Made by a program: the position numbers and the translations under genes. From UBA11524 sp963642705 (lineage in GTDB: Bacteria; Bacillota; Clostridia; Christensenellales; Aristaeellaceae), in NCBI GenBank assembly GCA_963642705.1, contig CAVIHU010000023.1, forward strand, positions 1 through 29,039: a stretch of 29,039 bases of DNA. Direction: 5' to 3'. Positions 1-7,216 of this stretch are shown here, piece after piece. The stretch's first letter is position 1. Every line of letters starts with the position of its first letter. The notes below the pieces were generated by a model. The model had not been told where the DNA came from, did not search any database, and saw nothing but the letters and a program-made list of their open reading frames with translations.

Positions 1-12
1 TGTTGCGACTCC

Positions 13-21
13 ATTATACCA
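13..21 (-). promoter_or_regulatory. Possible extended -10 promoter reading leftward out of the window
   Basis: On the minus strand there is a TATAAT preceded by TG and one base (TGGTATAAT), an extended -10 motif. I see no convincing -35. It would drive a gene lying left of the window, divergent from the phage-like cassette. The first 174 bases show no gene I can support. Confidence 0.3.
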
Positions 22-178
22 TATCTCTAATGAACTTCCTTTTCTTTTTGAGGGGGTCATATCATTTTAACACATACATTTTTCCAAATTTCGTGCGCTC
101 TGACATGCGGGTGTCGCAGGCGTAACGGCGCTTGTGCGTCCATCGTCTTCCATTCCGCTCCAATCAATTCCAATTTGC

Positions 179-207
179 TTGCGCTTCCTTTGGCGCCATG
201 CTATGCT
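179..207 (+). promoter_or_regulatory. Candidate promoter of the phage-like cassette
   Basis: TTGCGC at 179-184 and TATGCT at 202-207 are separated by 17 bases, a plausible but not strong sigma-A promoter. It lies just ahead of a leader hairpin and about 70 bases before the first structural gene. No other good promoter is seen before the operon, but a start further upstream cannot be excluded. Confidence 0.35.
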
Positions 208-215
208 ATTGTCAG

Positions 216-246
216 CGGCGAACAAGAACAAATATTCTTGTTGCCG
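216..246 (+). promoter_or_regulatory. Leader hairpin ahead of the terminase genes
   Basis: The left arm is CGGC, an unpaired G, then AACAAGAA. The right arm is TTCTTGTT followed by GCCG. They form a 12-pair stem around the six-base loop 229-234. No T-run follows, so this is not a standard terminator. It sits 28 bases before the small-terminase ATG. It could be an mRNA leader structure or, as DNA, an operator for a dimeric repressor. Confidence 0.55.
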
Positions 247-274
247 TTCATCTCAAACGAAAGGAGTCTTGCCT

Positions 275-511
275 ATGCATCAAACCCGCGCACCGGACAT
301 CGCGACCCGAGAGGAGGTGCTGGAGACCTTCACACAGCTGCTGCGCGGCGAAAAATCAGCCGAGCAGCTCAAGGCGGCGGACGCGCTGGCGAAATACCAC
401 GGACTGTTCACGCCCAGGGAGGAGGAATCCGCCTGCTCGCCGGAAATCCTCCGCGCCATCGAGGACACGCTCGCCGACATGCAGCGAAAGGAGGAAAAAA
501 TCAACGGCTGA
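275..511 (+). CDS. terS: Short terminase small subunit (TerS-like)
   Basis: This 78-residue protein contains the segment EQLKAADALAKYHGLF. That resembles the C-terminal part of Firmicutes small terminases, where a K-A-A-D/E-x-L-x-K-x-x-G-L/M-F motif is common. The family normally recognises phage DNA through an N-terminal helix-turn-helix and presents it to the large terminase. Here the whole N-terminal half, including any helix-turn-helix, is absent. The start at 275 follows AAAGGAG with good spacing, so the short form appears genuine rather than a mis-called start. The 3' end overlaps the proposed start of the large terminase by 8 bases. Assignment rests on the motif and the position directly before the large terminase. 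Confidence 0.7.
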   Translation: MHQTRAPDIATREEVLETFTQLLRGEKSAEQLKAADALAKYHGLFTPREEESACSPEILRAIEDTLADMQRKEEKING

Positions 512-1772
512 GCAGACGCTGACGGCGGAAGGCATAAGGGCGCTGACGCTGCTGCACCGGAAGCCTGCAGCCGTGGCGCGGCTTTGCGGTCTGGCGCGGC
601 TGACGGATGAACTGCACGGACGCTGGATTCAGGAGGTTGCGTTCGGGCAGGAGGATATGACGCTGCAGGCGCATCGCGGCAGCTACAAGACGACCTGCCT
701 TGCGTTCTCGATGGCAGTCATGCTGCTCACGTATCCGCGGCGGAACATGATTTTCCTGCGCAAGACGGAAGATGACGTGCTGGAGGTGCTGCAGCAGGTG
801 AAAAAGCTGCTGACCTGCCCGGCGATGCAGGAAATCAGCCGGCGCATCTACGGCAGTCCTGTGAAGGTGCGCCGCGGCGACATGTGGAGCGTCACGGCAA
901 GCTGCTATACCGCCATGCGCGGTGCGCCGCAGCTCATCGGGGTGGGCACGGGCGGCTCGCTGACCGGCAAGCACGCCGATGTTATCCTGACGGACGACAT
1001 CGTCAACTTGCAGGACCGCATCAGCGATGCCGAACGGAAACGCATCTGCGGCGTGTATCAGGAGCTGCAGAACCTCCGCAATCCCGGCGGACGTATCATC
1101 AACACCGGCACGCCGTGGCATCCGGACGACGCATTCCGCCTGATGCCGCCGCCCATGCGTTATGACTGCTATCAGACCGGACTGCTCAACGAGGAGCAGA
1201 TCGACCGGCTGCGCGCAGGCATGTCGCCGGCCCTGTTTGCGGCAAACTACGAGCTGCGGCACATTGCCAGCGGCGAAGGGATGTTCCGGACGAACCCGCC
1301 GTTTACGGATGACAGCACGCTCCTGCGCGACGGCATTGCCCATCTGGACGCGGCTTACGGCGGCGGGGATCTCACGGCACTCACGTGCGGCTGCATCCGC
1401 GGCGGTAAGGCGTACCTGTACGGCAGGCTGTGGCAGAAGGATGTGTTTTCCGTGCTCGATGAGGCGCTTGCAGAGGCTCGGCGGCTGCTGTGCGAACCCG
1501 TCTACTGCGAGACGAACGGTGACAAGGGCTGCCTTGCTCGCGAAATCAGCCGGCGCGGCACGATGGTCCGCCGGTACTCCGAGAAAATGAACAAGCACGT
1601 CAAAATCGCCGCATATCTGCGAAAATGGTGGCCGAATGTCGTCTTCCTGCGCGGTACGGACAAGGCGTACATCGACCAGATTCTCGATTACTCGCAGACC
1701 GCATCCCACGATGATGCGCCCGACAGCGCCGCCTGCCTGCTGCGCGTGCTCGACAGACCAATGCTTTCATGA
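504..1772 (+). CDS. terL: Terminase large subunit, apparent ACG start
   Basis: This is the ATP-driven DNA-packaging motor and nuclease (422 residues if started at 504). The ATPase domain shows a Walker A-like HRGSYKTT at residues 57-64, a Walker B segment VILTDD at 160-165 and the coupling motif NTGTPWH at 200-206. The RNase H-like nuclease has acidic candidates in HLDAAYGGGD (about 280-289), CETNGD (335-340) and HDDAPDSAA (402-410). The reading frame has no ATG, GTG or TTG near the strong AAAGGAGGA at 487-495. The codon at ideal spacing is ACG 504, followed by GCT GAG CAG. A GTG at 573 would remove conserved N-terminal sequence (the ...ALTLLHRKPAAV... region). The ACG start is therefore inferred. 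A +1 frameshift from terS or a base error are alternatives. Confidence 0.9.
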   Translation, partial: TAEQTLTAEGIRALTLLHRKPAAVARLCGLARLTDELHGRWIQEVAFGQEDMTLQAHRGSYKTTCLAFSMAVMLLTYPRRNMIFLRKTEDDVLEVLQQVKKLLTCPAMQEISRRIYGSPVKVRRGDMWSVTASCYTAMRGAPQLIGVGTGGSLTGKHADVILTDDIVNLQDRISDAERKRICGVYQELQNLRNPGGRIINTGTPWHPDDAFRLMPPPMRYDCYQTGLLNEEQIDRLRAGMSPALFAANYELRHIASGEGMFRTNPPFTDDSTLLRDGIAHLDAAYGGGDLTALTCGCIRGGKAYLYGRLWQKDVFSVLDEALAEARRLLCEPVYCETNGDKGCLAREISRRGTMVRRYSEKMNKHVKIAAYLRKWWPNVVFLRGTDKAYIDQILDYSQTASHDDAPDSAACLLRVLDRPMLS

Positions 1773-1782
1773 AGGAGGTTTC

Positions 1783-3144
1783 ATGTTTACCGCTTACACC
1801 TATCAGGATTACCAGGCAGCGGATGACCGCATCGCGCTGCTGCTCAAGGCGGCGGAGAAATTCAAGGCATCGCCGGAATTTCAGCGCGCACTCAATGCCG
1901 GCAGCTACTTTCGCGGCGAAAATCCCGTCATCGCCCGCAAGACCGTTCTGCGCACGCGCAAAATCGAGTCGCGCGGCAAGGATGGCAGGCGCCATGTGCG
2001 TGCCGGCACGGAGGACATCGTAGGCAATCGCATCGGCAGCAGCTTCCTGTTTCGTTTCGTTACGCAGCAGAATCAGTTCCTGCTCTCCGAGGGCGTTTCG
2101 CTGCCTGATTCCATCAAGGAGCGCCTCGGCAGCGACTTCGACCACCTGTTATCGCGCCTGGGCGAATGCGCGCTGCTGCACGGCGTGAGCTATGGCTACT
2201 GGAACGCCGACCACCTCGAAATCCTTGAAATGGCGAAAAACAGCGGCAGCGGTTTCTTTCCCCTGCTGGACGAGATGACCGGCCGGCTCATGCTCGGCGT
2301 GCAGTTCTGGCAGCTCAGCCCAAAGCGCCCGATGTACATGCGCCTGTTCGAGATGGACGGTGTGACCATCCTGCGCGTTGCGGGGAAACAGGTCGATGTC
2401 ATCCGCCCGAAAACGCCATATGTCCGTTTGCTCTGCCGCGATGCGCTGGGCGATACGCTGACTGCAGATCCGGGGGCCTACGCGCGTCCGCCGATCATTC
2501 CGCTGTATGCCAATCAGGACGGCAAGAGTGAGCTGACCCCATCGATTCAGGCAAAAATCGACGCGTACGACACCATCCTGTCCGACTTTGCCGACAACCT
2601 TGCCCGCGCGAACGATGTCTACTGGGTGCTGAACAACTTCAGCGGCACAACGGATGACATCGCCGAAATGCTGGAAGAAATCAACCGCATCAAGGCGGTC
2701 GCGAACCTCTCCGACGGTTCCGGCAGCGGCGCAACGGCTGAGCCGCACACCATCGAGGTGCCTTACGCGGCGCGCCAGGCTGCGCTGTCGCTGCTTGAAC
2801 GGGCGCTGTACAACGACTACATGGCGCTCGACATGGCTTCACTGACCGGCGGAAGCCTGACGAATGTTGCCATCCGCGCGGCGATGGCAAACCTGAATCT
2901 CAAGGCCGACCGCTACGAGTGGCAGGTGCGCCACTTCATGCAGGAACTGCTGACGATGCTGCGCTGCCCGACCGACCGTATTTCCTTCAAGCGGCAGGCC
3001 ATTGCCAACGAAAGCGAGCTGGTGACGGACATCCGGAACATGCGGCAGGACATCGACCGCCGCACGGCGCTTCGGCTGAATCCTTATATTTCGGATGAGG
3101 AGCTGCCGGAGCTGCTCAAAAATGAGCAGAAGGAGGCGGTTTAA
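1783..3144 (+). CDS. Phage portal protein
   Basis: This 453-residue protein lies directly between the large terminase and the scaffold/capsid genes. Portals form the 12-subunit ring at one capsid vertex through which DNA enters and onto which the tail joins. Visible features fit a siphovirus portal: the GNRIGSSFLFRFV helix region, the crown/wing sequence around the FWQLSP segment, and a C-terminal helical part with DDIAEMLEEINRIK and the ALYNDYMALDMASLTGGSLTNVAIRAA-type segment that typically precedes the crown. The ATG at 1783 follows GAAGGAGG, 10 bases after the terminase stop. The assignment relies on length, position and overall character. Confidence 0.85.
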   Translation: MFTAYTYQDYQAADDRIALLLKAAEKFKASPEFQRALNAGSYFRGENPVIARKTVLRTRKIESRGKDGRRHVRAGTEDIVGNRIGSSFLFRFVTQQNQFLLSEGVSLPDSIKERLGSDFDHLLSRLGECALLHGVSYGYWNADHLEILEMAKNSGSGFFPLLDEMTGRLMLGVQFWQLSPKRPMYMRLFEMDGVTILRVAGKQVDVIRPKTPYVRLLCRDALGDTLTADPGAYARPPIIPLYANQDGKSELTPSIQAKIDAYDTILSDFADNLARANDVYWVLNNFSGTTDDIAEMLEEINRIKAVANLSDGSGSGATAEPHTIEVPYAARQAALSLLERALYNDYMALDMASLTGGSLTNVAIRAAMANLNLKADRYEWQVRHFMQELLTMLRCPTDRISFKRQAIANESELVTDIRNMRQDIDRRTALRLNPYISDEELPELLKNEQKEAV

Positions 3145-3630
3145 TTGCCGGACACGTCTGACGAATCGCTGCTGAACGGGCTGCCTGAGGAGACAGCATG
3201 CCGCATCCGCGAGGTCCTTTCAAAGCTTGAGGAGGAAAAGAATCATCTGATGCAGACGCTGAGCGACCGCGAATCCGCCTTTTCCGCACTGAACAGCGAA
3301 TACACTGCCTACAAGCAGGACATCGAGGACAGGCGGCACGAAGAGCATCTGCGCACCGCTCTGCTCGATGCGGGCGCAAATCCGCAGGCTGTCGATCTGC
3401 TTCTCGCCGCCGCACCAAAGGAGAATGAAACGGATGACCAGCTGCTGTTCACCCTGAAGAGCCGCTATCCTGCGTTCTTCTCCGTCCCGATTTACCTGCC
3501 CACCGATCCCGTTTCTCCGCCGGTTTCCGCCGCGCCGCCGCTGACGCAGGCGGATGTGCGCCGGATGTCGCAGGAGGAAATCACCCGCAACTGGAGCGCT
3601 GTCTGCTCCGTACTATCGAAAGGAGAATAA
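3145..3630 (+). CDS. Capsid scaffold protein
   Basis: A 161-residue, charged, largely helical protein with a coiled-coil-like stretch (EVLSKLEEEKNHLMQTL) in the N-terminal half and a proline-rich segment (PTDPVSPPVSAAPP) before the C-terminus. This is the usual make-up of phage scaffold proteins, which guide capsid assembly and are removed before DNA packaging. It begins with TTG immediately after the portal stop, preceded by AAGGAGG, and ends 3 bases before the capsid gene. Order portal-scaffold-capsid supports the call. No prohead protease gene is seen, so removal may be by exit rather than cleavage. Confidence 0.7.
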   Translation: MPDTSDESLLNGLPEETACRIREVLSKLEEEKNHLMQTLSDRESAFSALNSEYTAYKQDIEDRRHEEHLRTALLDAGANPQAVDLLLAAAPKENETDDQLLFTLKSRYPAFFSVPIYLPTDPVSPPVSAAPPLTQADVRRMSQEEITRNWSAVCSVLSKGE

Positions 3631-3633
3631 AAC

Positions 3634-4449
3634 ATGGCTATTTCCAGCTTCATTCCCAAGGTGTGGTCTGCACGCCTGCAGGAGAACTTCCGCAAGGCGC
3701 TTGTGTTCGGATCCCTGTGCTCCCGCAGCTACGAGGGCGAAATCAGCCAGTGGGGCGACACGGTTCACATCGCAAACCTTGCTGACATTACCGTCCGCCC
3801 GTATGACCCCGCAGCCGACCTCGCCGAGCCGGAGACGCTCACCGGCAGCGATATCATCCTGACCATCGACCACGGCGCGTATTACAACTTCCTCATCAAC
3901 GATGTTGACGCGGCGCAGGTGCGCGTGGACGTGATGGACGGCGCAATGCGCAATGCCGCCTATCAGCTGGCAGAGGATGCCGAGCGCTACATCCTCGATA
4001 CCATCCGCGAGGGTGCCGGCACGAAGGTTTCCGGTGTCGTGCCGAAGGAGAGCGACGGCGGCCTGTACGGGCTGCTGATTACCATCAAGAACGCACTCGA
4101 CCTCAAGCATGTGCCGCGCTTCAACCGCAAGCTAATCGTGCCGGTGAGCATCGAGGGACAACTGCTGATGGATGAGCGCTTTGTCAACGGCAGTGCGGCG
4201 GCGGAGCAGCGGCTCGCTGAGGGCGCGATCGGACGCGCGGCAGGCTTCGACATCTACGTCAGCGCCGATCTGACAGACGAAATCATCGCCATGGTGCCTG
4301 AGGCAGTCACGTTCGCCAACCAGATTTCCCGCACGGACGCATACCGTCCCGAGAAAGGCTTCTGCGACGGCATCAAGGGACTGAACCTCTGCGGCTGCAA
4401 GGTCATCATCCCCGACGGCGTGTACATCCACACCATCACCGCGGCTTAA
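3634..4449 (+). CDS. Major capsid protein
   Basis: This 271-residue protein begins MAISSFIPKVWSARLQENF, a typical opening of a Firmicutes phage capsid family in which an N-terminal F-I-P-x-x-W-S-A-R motif is followed by a gene-length HK97-like fold. Further typical segments are GDTVHIANL (about residues 46-54) and the INDVDAAQ region near residue 89-96. The length is at the small end for the fold, and no long N-terminal delta domain is seen, consistent with a separate scaffold. It follows GAAAGGAGAAT and is the central structural gene of the cassette. Confidence 0.85.
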   Translation: MAISSFIPKVWSARLQENFRKALVFGSLCSRSYEGEISQWGDTVHIANLADITVRPYDPAADLAEPETLTGSDIILTIDHGAYYNFLINDVDAAQVRVDVMDGAMRNAAYQLAEDAERYILDTIREGAGTKVSGVVPKESDGGLYGLLITIKNALDLKHVPRFNRKLIVPVSIEGQLLMDERFVNGSAAAEQRLAEGAIGRAAGFDIYVSADLTDEIIAMVPEAVTFANQISRTDAYRPEKGFCDGIKGLNLCGCKVIIPDGVYIHTITAA

Positions 4450-4467
4450 TCCGGAAAGGAGGCTTTC

Positions 4468-4893
4468 ATGAGCGTCACTGTATCGGACGTCATGCGTCAG
4501 CTGCGCAATTACTTCATTGCAGACACGCTGCGCGGAACGTTCACCATTGCCGACGGCGTGCTGAAGGTTACTCCGGCACTGCCCGGCGGCTCGTGGATTG
4601 CCGTTGAAGGCGCAGGGGCGCTGGACGGCGTGCATGAGCTGAACGCACAGGGGCGCATTGCCGGCGCGGCGGACGGGAGCTGGACAGGTGTTGTCCATCT
4701 CCTGTCCCCGTCCGGGGATTTCCTGCGCCTGTGCGATGAGATCCGCGACTGGGCAGACAAGCATCCCGACGTCACGCTGCAATCGGAGAAATTCGGCGAA
4801 TACAGCCGGAGCCAGACCTCCTGCGCATGGGAACGCGTCTTTGAGAAGCGCCTGCGCCCCTATCAGAAAATGTTCACGGAGGTGCATTCCTGA
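4468..4893 (+). CDS. Probable head-tail connector/adaptor
   Basis: A 141-residue protein located directly after the capsid gene, where siphoviruses usually encode the first head-to-tail joining protein. It opens with a helix-like MSVTVSDVMRQLRNYF segment and ends in a basic region with RSQTSCAWERVFEKRL. I do not recognise a specific family, so the role is inferred from position and size. The start has GGAAAGGAGG upstream and the stop overlaps the next start (TGATG). Confidence 0.5.
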   Translation: MSVTVSDVMRQLRNYFIADTLRGTFTIADGVLKVTPALPGGSWIAVEGAGALDGVHELNAQGRIAGAADGSWTGVVHLLSPSGDFLRLCDEIRDWADKHPDVTLQSEKFGEYSRSQTSCAWERVFEKRLRPYQKMFTEVHS

Positions 4894-5237
4894 TGCTCAG
4901 CGATTACTTTGAGCCCTTCACGCTGCTGCACGGCGTCTGTCAGCCCGACCCCATCGGCGGTCAGGTCATCGACCATACGGAGGAAACACGCTTTTCCGCG
5001 GCGCTGGGCGGTGCTGTCGGGCAGGAAACGGAAGAGCACGGACGGTCGATTGCATCCTCCAGGCCGATGCTGCTCTGTCCGATGGATGTTCCGTTGCATT
5101 TCGGCGATATCGTCCGCCGCGAAAGCACCGGCATCTGCTACCGCGTCTGCACAAATGCCGAGGACATGCGCACGCCTGCATGCGCCGGCTTTTCCTTCTG
5201 TGAGGCGCTGCTGGAAAGGCTGGGTGATGCGCCGTGA
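4893..5237 (+). CDS. Probable head-closure (stopper) protein
   Basis: A 114-residue protein at the second head-tail joining position. The segment PMDVPLHFGDIVRRESTGICYRV (here shortened: PMDVPLHFGDIVRR, then TGICYRV) is typical of small beta-rich stopper proteins, which state a value such as G-D-x-V-x-x-x-x-G-x-x-Y-x-V. It overlaps the upstream gene by one base and the downstream gene by four, so translation is likely coupled. Function is inferred from position and the G-D-I-V pattern. Confidence 0.5.
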   Translation: MLSDYFEPFTLLHGVCQPDPIGGQVIDHTEETRFSAALGGAVGQETEEHGRSIASSRPMLLCPMDVPLHFGDIVRRESTGICYRVCTNAEDMRTPACAGFSFCEALLERLGDAP

Positions 5238-5623
5238 CGCTGCTGCAAATGCTGCTTGCGCATTTCTCACGCCGCTTCGGAACGATTTACTATGAAGGCA
5301 TGTGCCCTGCGGATGCGCCTTTTCCTTACGGCATCCTGTCGCTGCAGGCGTCTGCTGCCTTTGAGGGAGCCGGTCAGGCGGTGCTGGCGTTCTACGAGCG
5401 AGGCAAGGACAGCCACAGCATGATTGCATCGCTCTTTGCAAAGGAAACATCACGAGAAGACCATGCGCTGCTGCCGTACACCGGCGGACTCGCGATGCTC
5501 CGCCGGAAAGCAGCCGCCATTTACCGGGAAAAGAACGGCGTTTCGGTGCTTCGCCTGACCTACGTCATCACGCTGTATCCAAACGGCGAACTGCCATCCC
5601 GAAAGGAGGTTTTTGCTTGCTGA
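5234..5623 (+). CDS. Probable tail-completion/tail-terminator protein
   Basis: A 129-residue protein with a GTG start that overlaps the previous stop. Its position, between the stopper-like protein and the tail-tube-like protein, is where siphoviruses encode the tail terminator that caps the tube. The sequence contains YGILSLQASAAFEG and a C-terminal VLRLTYVITLYP strand-like segment, in keeping with a mixed alpha/beta tail terminator. I recognise no specific family. The 3' end overlaps the next gene by seven bases. Confidence 0.45.
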   Translation: MTLLQMLLAHFSRRFGTIYYEGMCPADAPFPYGILSLQASAAFEGAGQAVLAFYERGKDSHSMIASLFAKETSREDHALLPYTGGLAMLRRKAAAIYREKNGVSVLRLTYVITLYPNGELPSRKEVFAC

Positions 5624-6225
5624 TTTCCCGTCACCCTTCCTCTGCCGAAACGCTTCAATTGGGCGAAGGCACCCTGCTGATGAATTTCGACCTTGACACC
5701 GCGCTTGCCGGCAGCAATCCGCTCGATTTCATCGCATCCGCGCTGATGGACGACACGAAGCGCCTCGGCACAACCTGCGGAGCAACTGTTTTCCGCGCCT
5801 TCGCGAAGGAATTCAATCCGGAGGACGGCGCGCATCGCCTGCGCACGGACGGATCGACCTTGCTGGTGGACTGGCGCGTGACGCTCAGCGGCACGTTGAT
5901 GGACATCACGCCGGAAAACATGGCGCGCCTGCTGCCGGGCGACGGCAGCGGCAGGAATCAGCACGTGCGCCTGTTTGCACCGCGTGTGCAGCGGACTGCA
6001 TTGCCGTCTGTCTGCTGGATCGGCACGGCCAGTCGCGGTCTCATGGTCATCGAGCTGCTGCATCCGCTGTGCGTTTCCGGCGCGCTGCTGCAAATCCAAC
6101 CGGACAGTGCCGGTCAGATGCCCTTCACGTTCCTCGCGCAGAGCGAACAATCCGCTGACCCGACGCTCCCTGTCCGCATCTACTGGTGGAAGGAGGACAT
6201 TCCCGATGCCTCAGGCTTCGCCTGA
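5617..6225 (+). CDS. Probable tail-tube-like protein
   Basis: A 202-residue protein, predicted to be beta-rich, in the slot of the major tail protein. It starts with TTG after GAAAGGAGG with seven-base spacing. Alternating strands such as GSTLLVDWRVTLSGTL and GLMVIELLHPL fit a tube or tail-completion fold, but I do not see a diagnostic motif. In ordinary siphoviruses the next genes are tail assembly chaperones and a long tape measure. Here only a 74-residue frame follows. The last 11 bases of this gene lie inside an 18-base tandem repeat. Confidence 0.45.
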   Translation: MLISRHPSSAETLQLGEGTLLMNFDLDTALAGSNPLDFIASALMDDTKRLGTTCGATVFRAFAKEFNPEDGAHRLRTDGSTLLVDWRVTLSGTLMDITPENMARLLPGDGSGRNQHVRLFAPRVQRTALPSVCWIGTASRGLMVIELLHPLCVSGALLQIQPDSAGQMPFTFLAQSEQSADPTLPVRIYWWKEDIPDASGFA

Positions 6226-6430
6226 TTTTTCTGCTTCGCCTGATTTTTCTGCTTCGCCTGACATTATTTCTTCGCTCGGTTTCTTGTCCGTATCTGATTT
6301 TGCGTCCGACGGCATGCTCTCCGCAGAATCGGACAGCCGATCCATTGACTACGAAGCGCTTGCGGATGCGCTCGCGCCAATCATCTCCGCCCTGATTGAG
6401 CGTGAGGTGCGTCAGCGCAGCATGCTGTGA
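6206..6430 (+). CDS. Small protein in the chaperone/tape-measure position
   Basis: A 74-residue frame with ATG at 6206, preceded by AAGGAGGA and overlapping the upstream gene by 20 bases. The N-terminus is a Ser-Pro-Asp-Phe repeat (SPDFSASPDFSASPD) made by a tandem DNA repeat. The C-terminal half is a helix-like DYEALADALAPIISALIERE segment. It is the only open frame between the tail-tube-like gene and the Dit-like gene. It could be a reduced assembly chaperone or a vestige of the missing tail-length region. No family is recognised. Confidence 0.55.
   Translation: MPQASPDFSASPDFSASPDIISSLGFLSVSDFASDGMLSAESDSRSIDYEALADALAPIISALIEREVRQRSML
6215..6268 (+). repeat. 18-base tandem repeat, about three copies
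   Basis: The unit gcttcgcctgatttttct occurs twice exactly (6215-6232, 6233-6250) and a third, diverged copy follows (6251-6268). In the 74-residue frame each unit encodes about Ala-Ser-Pro-Asp-Phe-Ser. The first copy carries the stop codon of the upstream tail-tube-like gene. The pattern suggests slippage expansion and would be a natural site for length variation. Confidence 0.85.
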
Positions 6431-6448
6431 CGCAGGGAGGAATACACC

Positions 6449-7216
6449 ATGGCTGAACGGCTTTATTGCGCCCTGAACGGCGTTTCTTTTTCCTCGCTGG
6501 ATGAATCCATCCGCCTGCTGGACGTGCAGGAAATTTCGCCCGCGCTTCGCAGTGTTACGGCGGACAGGCATGCAGACGGCACGTACCTGCTTGCGCGTCA
6601 CCGCGCGTCGCTGCAAATCCGGCTGCGCTTCCTGATTGCCGAATACGGCATCGCGAAGCGGAGCGAGCTGCTTCACCGCGTGATGGCATGGGCGGAGCAG
6701 GGCGGCAAGCTGACGCTCGAAAAGCAGGGTGAACGCGTACTGCCGGTCGTGTGTACCTCGTTTCCGTCGCTGAGCGCACTGAACTGGCTCGAAACACTCT
6801 CGCTGACGCTGACCGCCTACGACTGCCCATACTGGGAGGACGCAGAAGCAACGGTGCTGACGATGACGGACACGCTTGCTGTGACCGCGCCGGGAACAGC
6901 GCCGGAAACGCCGCTCGACGTGCTCATCACGAACACGGGCAGCGCCGCCCTGACGCGCGTGAGCATCACTGCGGCGCAAAGCATTACGCTGAACGGACTG
7001 TCGATTCCATCCGGCGGTCTGCTCCGCATTCATCACGATTCCGGCTATTTCACGATTGAATCGCAGTTTGGCGGCGTGTCTTCTCCCATGCTGTCCTGCC
7101 GGACATCGGACAGCGCCGACGACCTGACGCTGTCGCCCGGTCAGGCGGTCATCGTCAGCATTTCGGCGGACACCGCCATTCAAGCGGAGCTTCGCTTCAA
7201 AGGGAGGTACTGCTGA
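6449..7216 (+). CDS. Distal tail protein (Dit-like)
   Basis: A 255-residue protein. The N-terminal half (AWAEQGGKLTLEK, then a PSLSALNWLETLSLTLTAYD run ending in PYWED) matches the pattern of siphovirus distal tail proteins, which form the hub ring at the tip of the tail. The aromatic PYW/PFW motif closing the N-terminal domain also occurs in the Dit of the other prophage in this window. The C-terminal half is beta-rich. Ribosome site CAGGGAGGA precedes ATG 6449. Its stop overlaps the next start by one base. Confidence 0.7.
   Translation: MAERLYCALNGVSFSSLDESIRLLDVQEISPALRSVTADRHADGTYLLARHRASLQIRLRFLIAEYGIAKRSELLHRVMAWAEQGGKLTLEKQGERVLPVVCTSFPSLSALNWLETLSLTLTAYDCPYWEDAEATVLTMTDTLAVTAPGTAPETPLDVLITNTGSAALTRVSITAAQSITLNGLSIPSGGLLRIHHDSGYFTIESQFGGVSSPMLSCRTSDSADDLTLSPGQAVIVSISADTAIQAELRFKGRYC

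Noticed and set aside
216..246. LexA/SOS box in the cassette leader
   Set aside because: The inverted repeat does not match the Gram-positive GAAC-N4-GTTC pattern; the arms and spacing differ.
573..575. GTG as the large terminase start
   Set aside because: It lacks a ribosome site and would drop conserved N-terminal residues that begin near 516; the strong ribosome site points to 504.
501..1709. Long minus-strand frame opposite the large terminase
   Set aside because: It is a GC-driven shadow of a clear terminase gene; no ribosome site and no recognisable protein pattern.
6215..6268. CRISPR-like array
   Set aside because: The 18-base units are directly contiguous with no spacers and are translated; it is a tandem coding repeat.
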